Below, one piece after another: positions 1 to 9,234 of a stretch of DNA of 64,000 nucleotides; positions within the stretch are counted from its first letter, which is position 1; the number at the start of each line of letters is the position of its first letter. A model generated the notes under the pieces. It did no database searches. It saw only the letters and a list, made by a program, of their open reading frames with translations, and was not told where the DNA came from. The position numbers were made by a program, and so were the translations under genes. Source of the stretch: Flagellimonas pacifica (GTDB lineage: Bacteria > Bacteroidota > Bacteroidia > Flavobacteriales > Flavobacteriaceae); assembly GCF_900215465.1 (NCBI RefSeq), contig NZ_OBEH01000004.1, positions 364,359-428,358 on the forward strand, given 5' to 3'.

Positions 1-1211
1 TCAGCAGTAACAAACTCCACCTCATATCCAAACTCCTCCGCAACAATAGAAAGTGTTTCTGCATCCAAGCGCTGGTTCATAGTAACCATGATTCCCAACG
101 ACATACATGCCGAAATAATCTGTGTAGTGGAAACACTCATCATGGTAGCCACTTCATTAACAGTAACAAACTCTGTTACTTTAAGGATTTTGCTTTCCAA
201 TTCTTGCTGTTCAAGATCTTTTTCTGTCTGCTGACGATGCTGATCTCTTTTCTCCCTACGGTATTTGGCACCTTTACCTTTACTGGATTTACCCTGAAGT
301 TTTTCAAGAGTCTCCCTTACCTGTTTTTGTACTTCTTCTTCGGTAGGCTCAACTTTAGGAACGGATGATCTCTGACCACCTCTCCTTCCGGCAACATTAT
401 TACCTGCTCTATTACCAGGACGGTTTCCTCCTCCTTGCGAAGGGTTTTTGCTAACAATCCGCTTTCTACGTTTTTTCCTATCCGCAGATTCAGCAGGCTT
501 TTTAGGCTCTTCTTTCTTCTTCTTAGGTTTATTGAATTTGGAAAGATCAATTTTATCCCCAGTAATCTTTGGACCACTAAGTTTTTTATATTGTGTTTGA
601 ATCGCCTCTGGTTCCTTAGGCTGTTCAACCACTTCCTGTTCTTTTTTAACCTCAGCAGGCTTGACCTCTTCTTTTTCCTTTGCCTCAACTTTGAGCTGTG
701 TAGCAGGTTCTTCCTCAACCTTTGGCTTTTCTTCAACCTTTGGTTGCTCCACCTCCTGTTTAGGCTGCTCTACTTCTTTTGGCTCTTCAGCATTTTTCGG
801 TGCTTCCACAGTTTTAGGCACTTCCACAGCTTTAGGCGCTTCCGGCTTTTTATCCAGATCAATCTTACCAACTGTTTTAGGGCCTGAAAGCTCCGCTTTG
901 GCCTTGATCACCTGCTCTGCACTTCTTCGTTCCCGGGCAAGTCTTCGTTCTTCCTGTTCTTGTTCAATTTGGATTCTGAGTGCTTCTTTCTCCTTACGTT
1001 TTTCCTCTCCTACTTCTTTGGAAGCTACCTTTTTACTCTTATCCGTTTGAAACTCATCCAACAGTACTTGATACACTTCACCTGTTATTTTAGTTGTAGG
1101 CCTCGCCTCTACCTCATGCCCTACGGATGAAAGGTAGTCTACAGCCCTATCCAGTGAAATGTTCAATTCTCTGAGAACTTTATTAAGTCTTATTGTTGGG
1201 TTTCCTGCCAT
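1..1211 (-). CDS. infB: Translation initiation factor IF-2, N-terminal part (truncated by window edge)
   Basis: IF-2 is the GTPase that places initiator tRNA on the 30S subunit. The visible 403 codons begin MAGNPTIRLNKVLRELNI, a typical Bacteroidota IF-2 N-terminus. A charged Lys/Glu/Pro-rich linker follows, in which a motif of the form LSGPK..GKIDL occurs twice, then a basic Arg/Gly/Lys stretch. Near the edge comes an IF2_N domain reading about ETLSIVAEEFGYEVEFVTA. The GTPase domain lies outside the window. The start ATG at 1209-1211 is 43 bases downstream of the nusA stop, so this is the third gene of rimP-nusA-infB. Several open frames on both strands inside the linker are compositional shadows. 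Confidence 0.95.
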   Translation of the reverse strand, partial: MAGNPTIRLNKVLRELNISLDRAVDYLSSVGHEVEARPTTKITGEVYQVLLDEFQTDKSKKVASKEVGEEKRKEKEALRIQIEQEQEERRLARERRSAEQVIKAKAELSGPKTVGKIDLDKKPEAPKAVEVPKTVEAPKNAEEPKEVEQPKQEVEQPKVEEKPKVEEEPATQLKVEAKEKEEVKPAEVKKEQEVVEQPKEPEAIQTQYKKLSGPKITGDKIDLSKFNKPKKKKEEPKKPAESADRKKRRKRIVSKNPSQGGGNRPGNRAGNNVAGRRGGQRSSVPKVEPTEEEVQKQVRETLEKLQGKSSKGKGAKYRREKRDQHRQQTEKDLEQQELESKILKVTEFVTVNEVATMMSVSTTQIISACMSLGIMVTMNQRLDAETLSIVAEEFGYEVEFVTA

Positions 1212-1254
1212 AAATTGTATTTCCTTGCCCTAAAATTCGCTGCTAATATATAGC

Positions 1255-2487
1255 TTAATCTTCAAATTCTTCTTTAAGAATTCGTACCACATCTTTAACG
1301 GTTTCCTCTTCCAAATCAGTTCTTTTGATCAGGTCGTTCACATCTTGCTCCAGAACACTACGAGCTGTATCCAATCCAATTTTCTTGAACTCATCAATAA
1401 CCCATGCTTCTATTTCATCCGAGAATTCAGTTAATTCCACATCTTCCTCAACACCCTCTCGGAACACATCAATCTCATAGCCAGTTAATTGACCAGCCAA
1501 ACGAATGTTATGACCACCTCTACCAATTGCTTTAGAAACTTCTTCCGGCTTAAGGTATACCTGAGCCGTTTTCTTTTCATCATTCAACTTAACAGATGAT
1601 ACTCTTGCAGGACTCAAAGCCCTTGTCACCATCAATTGTGAATTATTGGTCCAGTTGATCACATCAATATTTTCATTGCCCAATTCACGAACAATTCCAT
1701 GTATTCTAGATCCTTTCATCCCCACACAAGCACCTACAGGATCAATTCTATCATCATAAGAATCCACGGCCACTTTAGCTTTCTCCCCAGGAATTCTTAC
1801 CGCTTTTTTAATAGTAATCAACCCATCAAAAACTTCAGGAATTTCCTGAAAGAACAACTGCTCCAAGAAAATCGGTGATGTTCTTGACATGATAATTGCT
1901 GGCTTGTTCCCTTTCAATTCCACGCTTTCAATTACCCCGCGAACATTGTCTCCCTTACGGAAAAAGTCGGACGGAATCTGTTTTTCCTTCGGGAGAATGA
2001 TCTCATTCCCTTCGTCATCCAACAAAATGATCGCCTTGTGACGAATATGATGCACTTCAGCAGTGTATATCTCACCCTCCAAGTCCTTAAATTGCTTGTA
2101 GATGGTAGTATTATCATGCTCATGGATTTTAGATATCAGGTTTTGACGCAACGCCAAAATAGCCCTTCTACCCAAATCCATAAGTTTCACTTCCTCAGAC
2201 ACATCCTCTCCAACCTCAAAATCAGGCTCTATTTTCCTGGCTTCAGTCAATGATATTTCCTCGTTGGGCTCTTCCACTTCGCCATCTTCGACCACAATCC
2301 GGTTTCTCCAAATCTCTAAATCTCCTTTATCTGGGTTGATAATGATGTCAAAATTCTCATCAGAACCAAATTTCTTCTTAAGTGCATTTCGGAATACATC
2401 TTCCAAAATTGCCATAAGGGTTACCCTATCTATAAACTTATCGTCCTTAAATTCTGAAAAGGATTCGATGAGCGCTAGGTTTTCCAT
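1255..2487 (-). CDS. nusA: Transcription termination/antitermination factor NusA
   Basis: NusA binds RNA polymerase and nascent RNA and modulates pausing, termination and antitermination. The 410 residues show the NusA N-terminal domain (about 1-130), an S1 domain (about 137-202, starting near GEIYTAEVHHIRHKAII), and KH1 with the signature RIDPVGACVGMKGSRI at 247-262. KH2 follows with AIGRGGHNIRLA at 320-331. The tail is acidic and ends EEFED. It has no extra C-terminal acidic repeats like those of enterobacterial NusA, as is usual outside Proteobacteria. It lies 13 bases after rimP and before infB in a conserved operon. Confidence 0.97.
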   Translation of the reverse strand: MENLALIESFSEFKDDKFIDRVTLMAILEDVFRNALKKKFGSDENFDIIINPDKGDLEIWRNRIVVEDGEVEEPNEEISLTEARKIEPDFEVGEDVSEEVKLMDLGRRAILALRQNLISKIHEHDNTTIYKQFKDLEGEIYTAEVHHIRHKAIILLDDEGNEIILPKEKQIPSDFFRKGDNVRGVIESVELKGNKPAIIMSRTSPIFLEQLFFQEIPEVFDGLITIKKAVRIPGEKAKVAVDSYDDRIDPVGACVGMKGSRIHGIVRELGNENIDVINWTNNSQLMVTRALSPARVSSVKLNDEKKTAQVYLKPEEVSKAIGRGGHNIRLAGQLTGYEIDVFREGVEEDVELTEFSDEIEAWVIDEFKKIGLDTARSVLEQDVNDLIKRTDLEEETVKDVVRILKEEFED

Positions 2488-2500
2488 TTTTGAACTACAA

Positions 2501-2962
2501 TTAAAATTTTAATATAACTTTTGCTTCATGGATATCAGAAAACGCAATCTCTTGTTTCTTCTGAACTGTAACTTTTCCTTTACCCACGGGTTTGGGCTCG
2601 CGTGCCTTCCACTCCAGGGTAATACTATCTTCGGTGGCTTGGGTCAGGTTTCCCTCTAATTCTTCTTCACCTGTCCTAACCTTTAATTTTCTTCCAATAT
2701 TTTTTTTATACTGACGTGGCAATCGCAATGGTGATGAAGCACCTGCAGAGGTAACTTCTAAAGAAAAATCCTCTTCCTCCCGATCCAAATTGTGTTCAAT
2801 GGCCCTACTAACATTCATACAATCTTGAAGATTGACACCTTCGTCACCATCTAAAACTACTCGAATCGTATTATCTCCACCTACAGTAAAATCAATTAAA
2901 AACAAAGATGGATACTCATCCAAAGCCTTGTTCAATAATGATGTTACTTTCTCCTTTAACAT
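2501..2962 (-). CDS. rimP: Ribosome maturation factor RimP
   Basis: RimP is a 30S assembly factor. The 153-residue protein has the family's two-domain layout. The N-terminal alpha/beta domain carries the conserved stretch [20 protein letters not shown] and then [20 protein letters not shown], where the E-V-T-S-x-G segment is a family hallmark. The C-terminal Sm-like domain starts near RKLKVRT. It is the first gene of the rimP-nusA-infB operon. A promoter and a strong leader hairpin lie directly upstream. Confidence 0.95.
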   Translation of the reverse strand: MLKEKVTSLLNKALDEYPSLFLIDFTVGGDNTIRVVLDGDEGVNLQDCMNVSRAIEHNLDREEEDFSLEVTSAGASSPLRLPRQYKKNIGRKLKVRTGEEELEGNLTQATEDSITLEWKAREPKPVGKGKVTVQKKQEIAFSDIHEAKVILKF

Positions 2963-2979
2963 AAAACCAAGTAATAAAA

Positions 2980-3000
2980 GAGGGGACTAGAAGTCCCCTC
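2980..3000 (-). terminator. Leader hairpin of rimP-nusA-infB (attenuator-like)
   Basis: A perfect 9-bp stem (GAGGGGACT / AGTCCCCTC) with a 3-base loop is followed on the minus strand by TTTTATTA. It lies between the predicted rimP promoter and the rimP start 18 bases away, so it would be in the rimP leader RNA rather than simply ending the upstream sulfatase transcript. The stem is certain from the sequence. A role as attenuator or as terminator of the sulfatase gene is inference. Confidence 0.6.
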
Positions 3001-3029
3001 ATGAATACTTTTATATCCGTTCAGTGGCG

Positions 3030-3059
3030 CAAATATACAATAATTATGGAGTTTGCAAA
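3030..3059 (-). promoter_or_regulatory. Promoter of rimP-nusA-infB
   Basis: On the minus strand TTTG (3056-3059) is followed after 18 bases by TATATTTG (3030-3037), matching the Bacteroidota sigma-A consensus TTTG-N19-TAnnTTTG. Transcription would begin about 20 bases upstream of the leader hairpin. Confidence 0.7.
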
Positions 3060-3121
3060 ACTGAAAGAAGCATTGCAACCCTTTATTTCAATGAGATTTT
3101 TTTTTGATACTTTAATTAAGG

Positions 3122-4714
3122 TCAATTCTCATTATCCATCCACCACAACTGCTTCCAAATTGCATCTTCACCATCGTTCCTTTGGGCTATTCCTTCCGTA
3201 CTTCTACCTTCTATGATATATTTGGTGAGCAGCCTTCTGAGTTCTTCTACTTTTTCGGTATTTGATGCCTGTAGATTGTTAGATTCAGCAGGGTCATTCT
3301 TTAGATTGTACAACTGCACTTTGGGCAACCCATCCAAAGCCTTTTTATTGTTTGGTGTTGGAAAACTCCATCCACCAGAATCTGGACACATAATCAATTT
3401 CCAATCTCCTTTTCTAATAGCAAAGCTACCATTGATGGAATGATGCACCGTAGCTTCCCTAAAATCACCCTTAATAGGCTCTTGATTCAAAAGCGGTAGC
3501 ATGTTATAGCTATCCTCTGCTTCATTTGCTTTTAGCTCATACCCTACAATGGCCGCACAAGTTGCCGCAAAATCTGTTGTACAAATAGTTTGAGGGTTAA
3601 CGGAGCCTTTTTTTACCTTTTCTGGCCATTTCACTATATAAGGTACACGGTGGCCTCCTTCAAATATATCCGCTTTATGCCCCCTGTAAATATAGCTAGG
3701 GTAATGGCCTTTTTCCGTAAGTTCTTCAATTTTTGCGGCAGGAGAACAACCATTATCACTTGTAAATACAATTATGGTATTATCTTCAATTCCAGCATTC
3801 TTTACAGCGTCATTTAATTTACCCATGTAGTCATCAATCATCATCATGAAATCTCCATAAGGATTAAGACCACTTTTTTCTTGCCATTCTTTGGTTGGCA
3901 AAATGGGAGTATGCGGTGATGGTAATGCCAAATAGAGAAAAAATGGATCTTCTTTATCAGCTTGCTCTTTTACATATTTAATCCCCCTTCGGAAAAAATT
4001 AGGCGTAACGTCTTCATGGATAAAATCTTTGGAAGTAGGTCCTTTTCTCCACCAAGAGTATTTCCCAGTATTAACTGTTGTAGAATCTGGTATTTGAGTG
4101 GCCATACCATTTTCCACATATACATAGGGAGCCATATCCAAAGAACCACTATGCCCATACGCATAATCAAAACCAAGGTCATTTGGAGAATTCTTTACAG
4201 GTTTGGTATAATCAATATTGGTAAAGGTGGTGTCTTGCCAACCAGTAGTAGCTTCCAAATCAGGGTTTTTCAATGCCCAGTCCCATCCTAAATGCCATTT
4301 TCCAATAAATGCAGTACTGTATCCATTCTTTTTAAGAATAGAAGCCACAGTTGTTCTTGTTTTTGGAATCAACGCTTTAGAAGCCCCAATTAAAACTCCT
4401 TCTTTTAAAGTGCTCCTCCAATTATATCTTCCCGTCATAATTCCATATCGCGTTGGGGTGCAAACGGCGGAGGAAGTATGGGCATCAGTAAATCGCATTC
4501 CTTCTTCTGCAAGCTGATCCAAATATGGGGTACTTATTTTACAATCGTTATTAAAGGCTGATATGTCACCGTAGCCTAAATCATCAGCTAGAACAAAAAT
4601 AATATTAGGGTGTTGTTTGGGTTGTACTTCTTTGGTCTTCTTTTTAGAACAACTGAGAGCAAAAAGTGCTAAACAAACAAAAAGAAAGGTTTTTTGGGAA
4701 TTCTTCATAACCAT
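3122..4714 (-). CDS. Sulfatase (arylsulfatase-type), lipoprotein
   Basis: This is a 530-residue sulfatase of the formylglycine type, hydrolysing sulfate esters, probably at the cell surface or in the periplasm. The N-terminus is a lipoprotein signal with lipobox ALSC (Cys22). The metal-binding motif VLADDLGYGD lies at 41-50. The sulfatase signature CTPTR begins at Cys85, the residue converted to formylglycine, followed by GIMTGRYNWR. A further conserved segment, FTSDNGCSP, is present in the middle. Two in-frame ATGs (4714, 4708) are possible starts. The maturase and a SusC/D pair are not in this window, so the substrate is unknown, though marine sulfated glycans are the usual target. Confidence 0.93.
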   Translation of the reverse strand: MVMKNSQKTFLFVCLALFALSCSKKKTKEVQPKQHPNIIFVLADDLGYGDISAFNNDCKISTPYLDQLAEEGMRFTDAHTSSAVCTPTRYGIMTGRYNWRSTLKEGVLIGASKALIPKTRTTVASILKKNGYSTAFIGKWHLGWDWALKNPDLEATTGWQDTTFTNIDYTKPVKNSPNDLGFDYAYGHSGSLDMAPYVYVENGMATQIPDSTTVNTGKYSWWRKGPTSKDFIHEDVTPNFFRRGIKYVKEQADKEDPFFLYLALPSPHTPILPTKEWQEKSGLNPYGDFMMMIDDYMGKLNDAVKNAGIEDNTIIVFTSDNGCSPAAKIEELTEKGHYPSYIYRGHKADIFEGGHRVPYIVKWPEKVKKGSVNPQTICTTDFAATCAAIVGYELKANEAEDSYNMLPLLNQEPIKGDFREATVHHSINGSFAIRKGDWKLIMCPDSGGWSFPTPNNKKALDGLPKVQLYNLKNDPAESNNLQASNTEKVEELRRLLTKYIIEGRSTEGIAQRNDGEDAIWKQLWWMDNEN

Positions 4715-5012
4715 TTATCAGTTTACAGGCGGAATGTACCCAAATAACCTTAAATAAAAAACCTTGATTTTGTTTAAAATTGGAATTCCATTCTGTATTT
4801 GGACTAAGGTTGATTCACAAAAACCTACGAAAAAACCATATCTTTTTAAAAAATAATATTGGCCAGACAACTATTCCATGAAATATTGCGTCCATATGTG
4901 TAACAGAGTATCACAAAAAAACAATGGAACAAGATTCTCCATTTCATTTACCAAACTATAACACCCTAAGATAATTATCCCTGAAATGGATATTCACCAA
5001 ATTGCTTCGATA

Positions 5013-5849
5013 ATGAAACACTTAATTTTTATAACGGCACTATTTGTGTTAAGCTGTAATGAGAAAACACAACATACTGCTCAAGGAAATCTCCAAGAGG
5101 ACTCACAAGAATCCGATAAAATAAAAGTACTGAATTTTGCAACCTTCCATATGGGCAACACATCAGATTCCAAGAGCGTCGAATTTGATGAGCAAAACAG
5201 AAAAAACCAAGAAGACGCCAAGAAAATTGCACAAATGATTTCAGCTTTCGGGCCCACTGTTATTTGCGTAGAGGTTCCTGCAAGTGAAAGTGAAGAATTG
5301 AATACCGAATACACGAAATATCTAAAATCCCCAAATAAGGCATCTACATATTATGGGGAGGTTGGACTGGTTGCTTTTGAGGTTGGCCGTATCAATAACG
5401 TAGAAAAACTTTATGGTATTGATTACCGATTAGAGTATAATTACAATATCAACAACGATTTGAAAAATGAAATTGATTCGGCAACATTTAATAATTTCCA
5501 ATCCAATCCATTTGCATCAATTCCAGAATTGAACATATTTGAAGAGGGGTTGTCCTTGGCAGAAAAACTATCAAGGATGAACCATCCTAAATTTTTAGAT
5601 TTTCTGATTACCGCCAACGCAGACATATTGACCTATGTTGGTTCCAAAAATGGTTATGAGGGCGCCGATGAAGCTGCAGAATACTATAAAAGAAACCTAA
5701 GAATCTATTCAAACTTAAATAGGCTCCCACTAACAAAAAAGGATAGGGTCTTTATTTTATCTGGAGGAAGTCATACTGCATTTTTAAATGAGTTTATGCA
5801 ACGGAGCCTTAAGTATGAAGTTGTAAACACTTTTGATTATTTAAAATAA
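5013..5849 (+). CDS. DUF5694 family lipoprotein
   Basis: A 278-residue protein with a lipoprotein signal (FVLSC, Cys13 from the chosen start). I chose the ATG at 5013 because it places the hydrophobic signal at the N-terminus; an in-frame ATG at 4986 would add nine residues. The body resembles DUF5694 proteins, with VLNFATFHMGNT near the start, TVICVEVPASESEELN, and a C-terminal VFILSGGSHTAFL stretch. Conserved His and Glu residues (the HMGNT His, the VEVP Glu, the GGSH His) suggest a TraB/EreA-like fold, but the activity is unknown. It is divergent from the sulfatase gene and convergent with the AGCS symporter gene. Confidence 0.7.
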   Translation: MKHLIFITALFVLSCNEKTQHTAQGNLQEDSQESDKIKVLNFATFHMGNTSDSKSVEFDEQNRKNQEDAKKIAQMISAFGPTVICVEVPASESEELNTEYTKYLKSPNKASTYYGEVGLVAFEVGRINNVEKLYGIDYRLEYNYNINNDLKNEIDSATFNNFQSNPFASIPELNIFEEGLSLAEKLSRMNHPKFLDFLITANADILTYVGSKNGYEGADEAAEYYKRNLRIYSNLNRLPLTKKDRVFILSGGSHTAFLNEFMQRSLKYEVVNTFDYLK

Positions 5850-5873
5850 GCATTGCATTTCATGGACATTTTT

Positions 5874-7493
5874 TTAATCCGATTTGTTTTTTGAAATAAG
5901 AACAATGTATTTCTTGAACTCATTCTTCACATTAGGGAACAGAATAAGCAGACCTATCATATTTGGAAAAACCAATGCCAATATCATGGCATCTGAAAAC
6001 TTTATAACGGCATCCAAAGTAATTGCAGCTCCTAAAACCGTAAACATGAGGAACAACACCTTATAAGTTAAATCAGTGAGTTTTTCTCGCCCAAAAAGAT
6101 ACTTCCAAGCTTGAAGGCCATAGTACGACCAAGATAAAATAGTAGAAAATGCAAATAAGCATACTGCGATCATCAAAACATAAGAAGAGCCCTTTATTGA
6201 ATTTTCAAAAGCTAGGGATGTAATGTTCACCCCTCCTAAACGGCTTCCATCCTTAAATAGCGCTTGTCCATCCAACACATCTCCATATATAAATGCTCCA
6301 TCCATGTTAAAAAGGATAATAACAACCGCAGTCATTGTACATATCAATACAGTATCAATAAAAGGTTCCAGTAGCCCAACCAATCCTTCAGAAGCTGGAT
6401 ATCCAGTGCTTACTGCCGAGTGAGCAATGGCAGCTGACCCAGCACCAGCTTCGTTAGAAAATGCAGCCCTCCTAAAACCCTGTATCATGACACCTACAAA
6501 CCCTCCTGTAATTGTTGCTTTAGGAGTGAACGCTTCAGAAAAAATCTGTCCAAAGACTTCACCCATCAATTCAATTTTGGAAAAAATAATGAACAGCGCG
6601 GCACCCACATACAAAATTGCCATAACAGGGACTACTTTTTCAGTCACCTTGGCTATCCTTTTGATTCCTCCAATAATCACAATTCCGGCCAAAATAGCAA
6701 ACACCAACCCTATTATGCTTCCCGTAGCAGAACCAGAAAACTCAAATAAACCTATTATCTGTGCTGCTGCCTGATTACTTTGAAAAGCATTGCCACCGCC
6801 AAAAGATGCTCCAATGCATAGCACAGCAAAAACAACAGCCAAAAACTTCCCCAAATATCCAAGTCTTTTCTCTTTAAGCCCTCTAGATAAATAGTACATA
6901 GGCCCTCCAAAAACGGTCCCATCTTTATCAATATCACGGTACTTTACGCCAAGGGTGCACTCCACAAACTTGGTGGACATCCCTAATAAACCGGCCAACA
7001 CCATCCAAAAAGTAGCTCCAGGCCCACCAATGGATATAGCCACTGCCACCAGCGCTATATTACCAAGGCCAACGGTACCGGACACTGCAGTTGCCAAAGC
7101 TTGAAAATGATTCACTTCACCTAAATGCCCCTCATCCTTAATAGTTCCTTTTAAATCCCCGTCAACTTCATGAACAATAGTTTTTAGCTTTACGCCAGCG
7201 TTCTCTAGTTCATCATATTTTCCACGAACCACTTGTATGGCTGTAGGAAAATGACGAACGTTTACAAATCCAAAGTAAAGGGTAAAAAACAAGGCCCCTA
7301 TGATCAAAACTATTAAAACTACAGGAATTCCATAACCCAATATGGATATTTCCGATAAGATCAAATTTTCCCACCATACCGCAAAAGGCATAAAGGCATT
7401 ATTGATTCTTTCATCCAGTCCTTGCGCTGATGAAAAAGCAACTACAGATGTAATTGAAAACAGTTGAAAATTCAAAAAGTAAAGCATTCCCAT
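5874..7493 (-). CDS. Sodium:alanine/glycine symporter (AGCS family)
   Basis: A 539-residue inner-membrane symporter of the AGCS (alanine or glycine:cation) family, importing small amino acids with Na+. About 10-11 hydrophobic helices are visible. Family signatures include ATAVSGTVGLGNIALVAVA, GGPMYYLSRGL and the strongly conserved FSNEAGAGSAAIAHSA. The region before the first conserved helix is longer than usual (about 30 residues including a possible extra hydrophobic segment), and a charged loop follows the second helix. The substrate cannot be fixed from sequence. It is convergent with the DUF5694 gene. Confidence 0.93.
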   Translation of the reverse strand: MGMLYFLNFQLFSITSVVAFSSAQGLDERINNAFMPFAVWWENLILSEISILGYGIPVVLIVLIIGALFFTLYFGFVNVRHFPTAIQVVRGKYDELENAGVKLKTIVHEVDGDLKGTIKDEGHLGEVNHFQALATAVSGTVGLGNIALVAVAISIGGPGATFWMVLAGLLGMSTKFVECTLGVKYRDIDKDGTVFGGPMYYLSRGLKEKRLGYLGKFLAVVFAVLCIGASFGGGNAFQSNQAAAQIIGLFEFSGSATGSIIGLVFAILAGIVIIGGIKRIAKVTEKVVPVMAILYVGAALFIIFSKIELMGEVFGQIFSEAFTPKATITGGFVGVMIQGFRRAAFSNEAGAGSAAIAHSAVSTGYPASEGLVGLLEPFIDTVLICTMTAVVIILFNMDGAFIYGDVLDGQALFKDGSRLGGVNITSLAFENSIKGSSYVLMIAVCLFAFSTILSWSYYGLQAWKYLFGREKLTDLTYKVLFLMFTVLGAAITLDAVIKFSDAMILALVFPNMIGLLILFPNVKNEFKKYIVLISKNKSD

Positions 7494-7564
7494 AATCCAA
7501 AAAGTTTCTGAAATTTCATTAGCAGAATTGAATTAATGGGGTAATGTCGGAATGAATCTGAAAA

Positions 7565-7587
7565 TGTCAGTAGTTCAAAAACTGACA
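7565..7587 (-). terminator. Probable terminator after the 7.6-8.7 kb membrane-protein gene
   Basis: Inverted repeat TGTCAGT / ACTGACA with a 9-base loop, followed on the minus strand by TTTT. It lies 15 bases past the stop of the gene at 7602. The stem is short, so this is a modest call. Confidence 0.4.
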
Positions 7588-7601
7588 AATTATGGAATAC
7601 A

Positions 7602-8705
7602 TCAGTTATCCTCAATGATGATGCTCTCTTTTGGCAATAGCAGCCTTATTCTCCTCTCTCTATTTTCTGACATTTCAAATAACGCGTCTTTCAAGGGAAC
7701 ATAGTGCATATCTTTGGTCCAGCATTGTTTGCCAAACAAACTATCCAACATGGATACAATCAGCCTTTTTAGCTCATTATGATCATTAATATCGTAAGTT
7801 TTGGATACATCAAAGTTTTTGGGTTTAATCTCTAACCATCCATTTTCCGAGCTAAGTCTGCGCTCAGCAAAAAGCCTTAACAATTTATAAAGTGCTGGTG
7901 TAAGTTGAACAATTCTGTCCTTAGTTCCTGAAAAGCCTTGTACAGAAACCTTAAAATTATCCTTGTTCCCTAATTTATCACTTTTAAAGAAATAAAGCTT
8001 TAGTTGGTGAGGGTTTGGAATTAAGGTCTCAGTAAGTTCTTTAACCCAACTCAAGGCAAGCGCAAAAAACACCATAATCAAGGATGTCTTAAATATAGCA
8101 GAGAACAACAATAGATTAATTGTATCATCCAAAAGCTTATACATTTGGGCCAATAAGGTCACAAAAACCGTGATTATTGATAGCCAACCCAACAAAGGAA
8201 GCCTTCTTTTAACAAATGATTCCCACAAAACAAAGCCCAAAAAAAACAATGTCAGCAAAGCATAATAAACATCCAGTTCACTTATTGTTGAAGCTGCTTT
8301 TGCAAGAAACATTTTATGAAGTGTAGGGAAAAGGGCAAACACAAATGGTATACCAATCACATAAGGCCAAAAATTGGACTTTATCAAAGGTTCAAGTGGC
8401 TTGGGGAGGTATCTGAACCATGGCAAGGACAGGAGAATAAAAAGACTGTTCAATAGTGAAAATACACTTGTAAATCCTTCTTTGAAATGTATATCCAATC
8501 CAATGTCCGCTTGGTATAGTATTTCAACTAAACCGGACAGAGACCAACAAAGAATTGAAAGTGCCAACCATACTTGACCAAAATCATCTTGTTTTTTGCC
8601 AATATGATACCAAATAGACAATAAAGCAAGAAATGCAAAAAGACATACTGAAAACTGCCACCAACCGTAGAAAGTTGAAACCTGGGTTAAAAAAACAATA
8701 TCCAA
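7602..8705 (-). CDS. Unrecognised membrane protein with C-terminal cytoplasmic domain
   Basis: I do not recognise the family. The 367-residue protein has about seven hydrophobic segments in residues 12-220, ending with ALALSWVKELTE, then a soluble domain of about 140 residues. That domain contains LTPALYKLLRLFAERR and ends in a basic ERRIRLLLPKESI stretch. The helix-rich pattern with an Arg-rich strand end resembles a winged helix, so a membrane-tethered regulator is possible but unproven. The only usable start is TTG at 8703-8705: no in-frame ATG precedes the membrane region and a stop codon lies 27-30 bases upstream. It faces a long non-coding stretch. Confidence 0.65.
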   Translation of the reverse strand: MDIVFLTQVSTFYGWWQFSVCLFAFLALLSIWYHIGKKQDDFGQVWLALSILCWSLSGLVEILYQADIGLDIHFKEGFTSVFSLLNSLFILLSLPWFRYLPKPLEPLIKSNFWPYVIGIPFVFALFPTLHKMFLAKAASTISELDVYYALLTLFFLGFVLWESFVKRRLPLLGWLSIITVFVTLLAQMYKLLDDTINLLLFSAIFKTSLIMVFFALALSWVKELTETLIPNPHQLKLYFFKSDKLGNKDNFKVSVQGFSGTKDRIVQLTPALYKLLRLFAERRLSSENGWLEIKPKNFDVSKTYDINDHNELKRLIVSMLDSLFGKQCWTKDMHYVPLKDALFEMSENRERRIRLLLPKESIIIEDN

Positions 8706-9234
8706 ATTGTAATAGATTAGTTTAAGGTGAAGCTAATTTACTTGACTTCAAAACGATAAAGGTATTTGTTAAAAATAGTAAAAGTTTAAATAAACAATTT
8801 GGCGCGTGCTATTCTTAAAATTCGTTTTGTTCACGGCAACAACAATGATGTTTAAAATAACCACAAGAAAAACAAAAGAATTAGATCCTTCCCCAGTATT
8901 TTGACCTGTTTATTTGACATAATACCCCCATCTTAGAAGCTCCTTTTTTTGGTAAATCCGGGTTTTCTGTTAAAAAAACCACTTCATTTTGCTTTTTACC
9001 GTCAAATTCGCAAAAATAGTATCAATATCAGTCAGATTTGGTGGAGATTTTATCTTTCTTAATTTATAATATTGTTTTTTGAGTGATAATAATCTCTCAG
9101 AAATCAAGCAAAAAAATCCTGTTGAATTCATTGATTTTGAGGGATGTTTGAAAACATTAGTGCTTATATCAAGAAAGATTGCCACTAAAAATTGGTTTTA
9201 AAAAGATAAATATTATAAAACTATTTAAGTTTTT
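8706..9234. other. Non-coding intergenic stretch, 529 bases
   Basis: AT-rich spacer between the divergent genes at 7602-8705 (minus) and 9235-12864 (plus). It should hold the promoters of both, but I see no clean TTTG-N19-TAnnTTTG match on either strand. No RNA gene, repeat or convincing ORF was seen. A 71-codon open frame on the minus strand near 8970-9185 starts with GTG and has no recognisable content. Confidence 0.6.

Noticed and set aside
435-1050. Open frames on the plus strand (150 and 129 codons) and 317-736 on the minus strand
   Set aside because: They lie in the low-complexity linker of infB. Their Phe/Leu/Ser- or Lys/Arg-rich composition is the mirror of Lys/Glu codons and matches no family.
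8970-9185. 71-codon open frame on the minus strand in the 8.7-9.2 kb gap
   Set aside because: GTG start, no recognisable domain, signal or neighbour logic.
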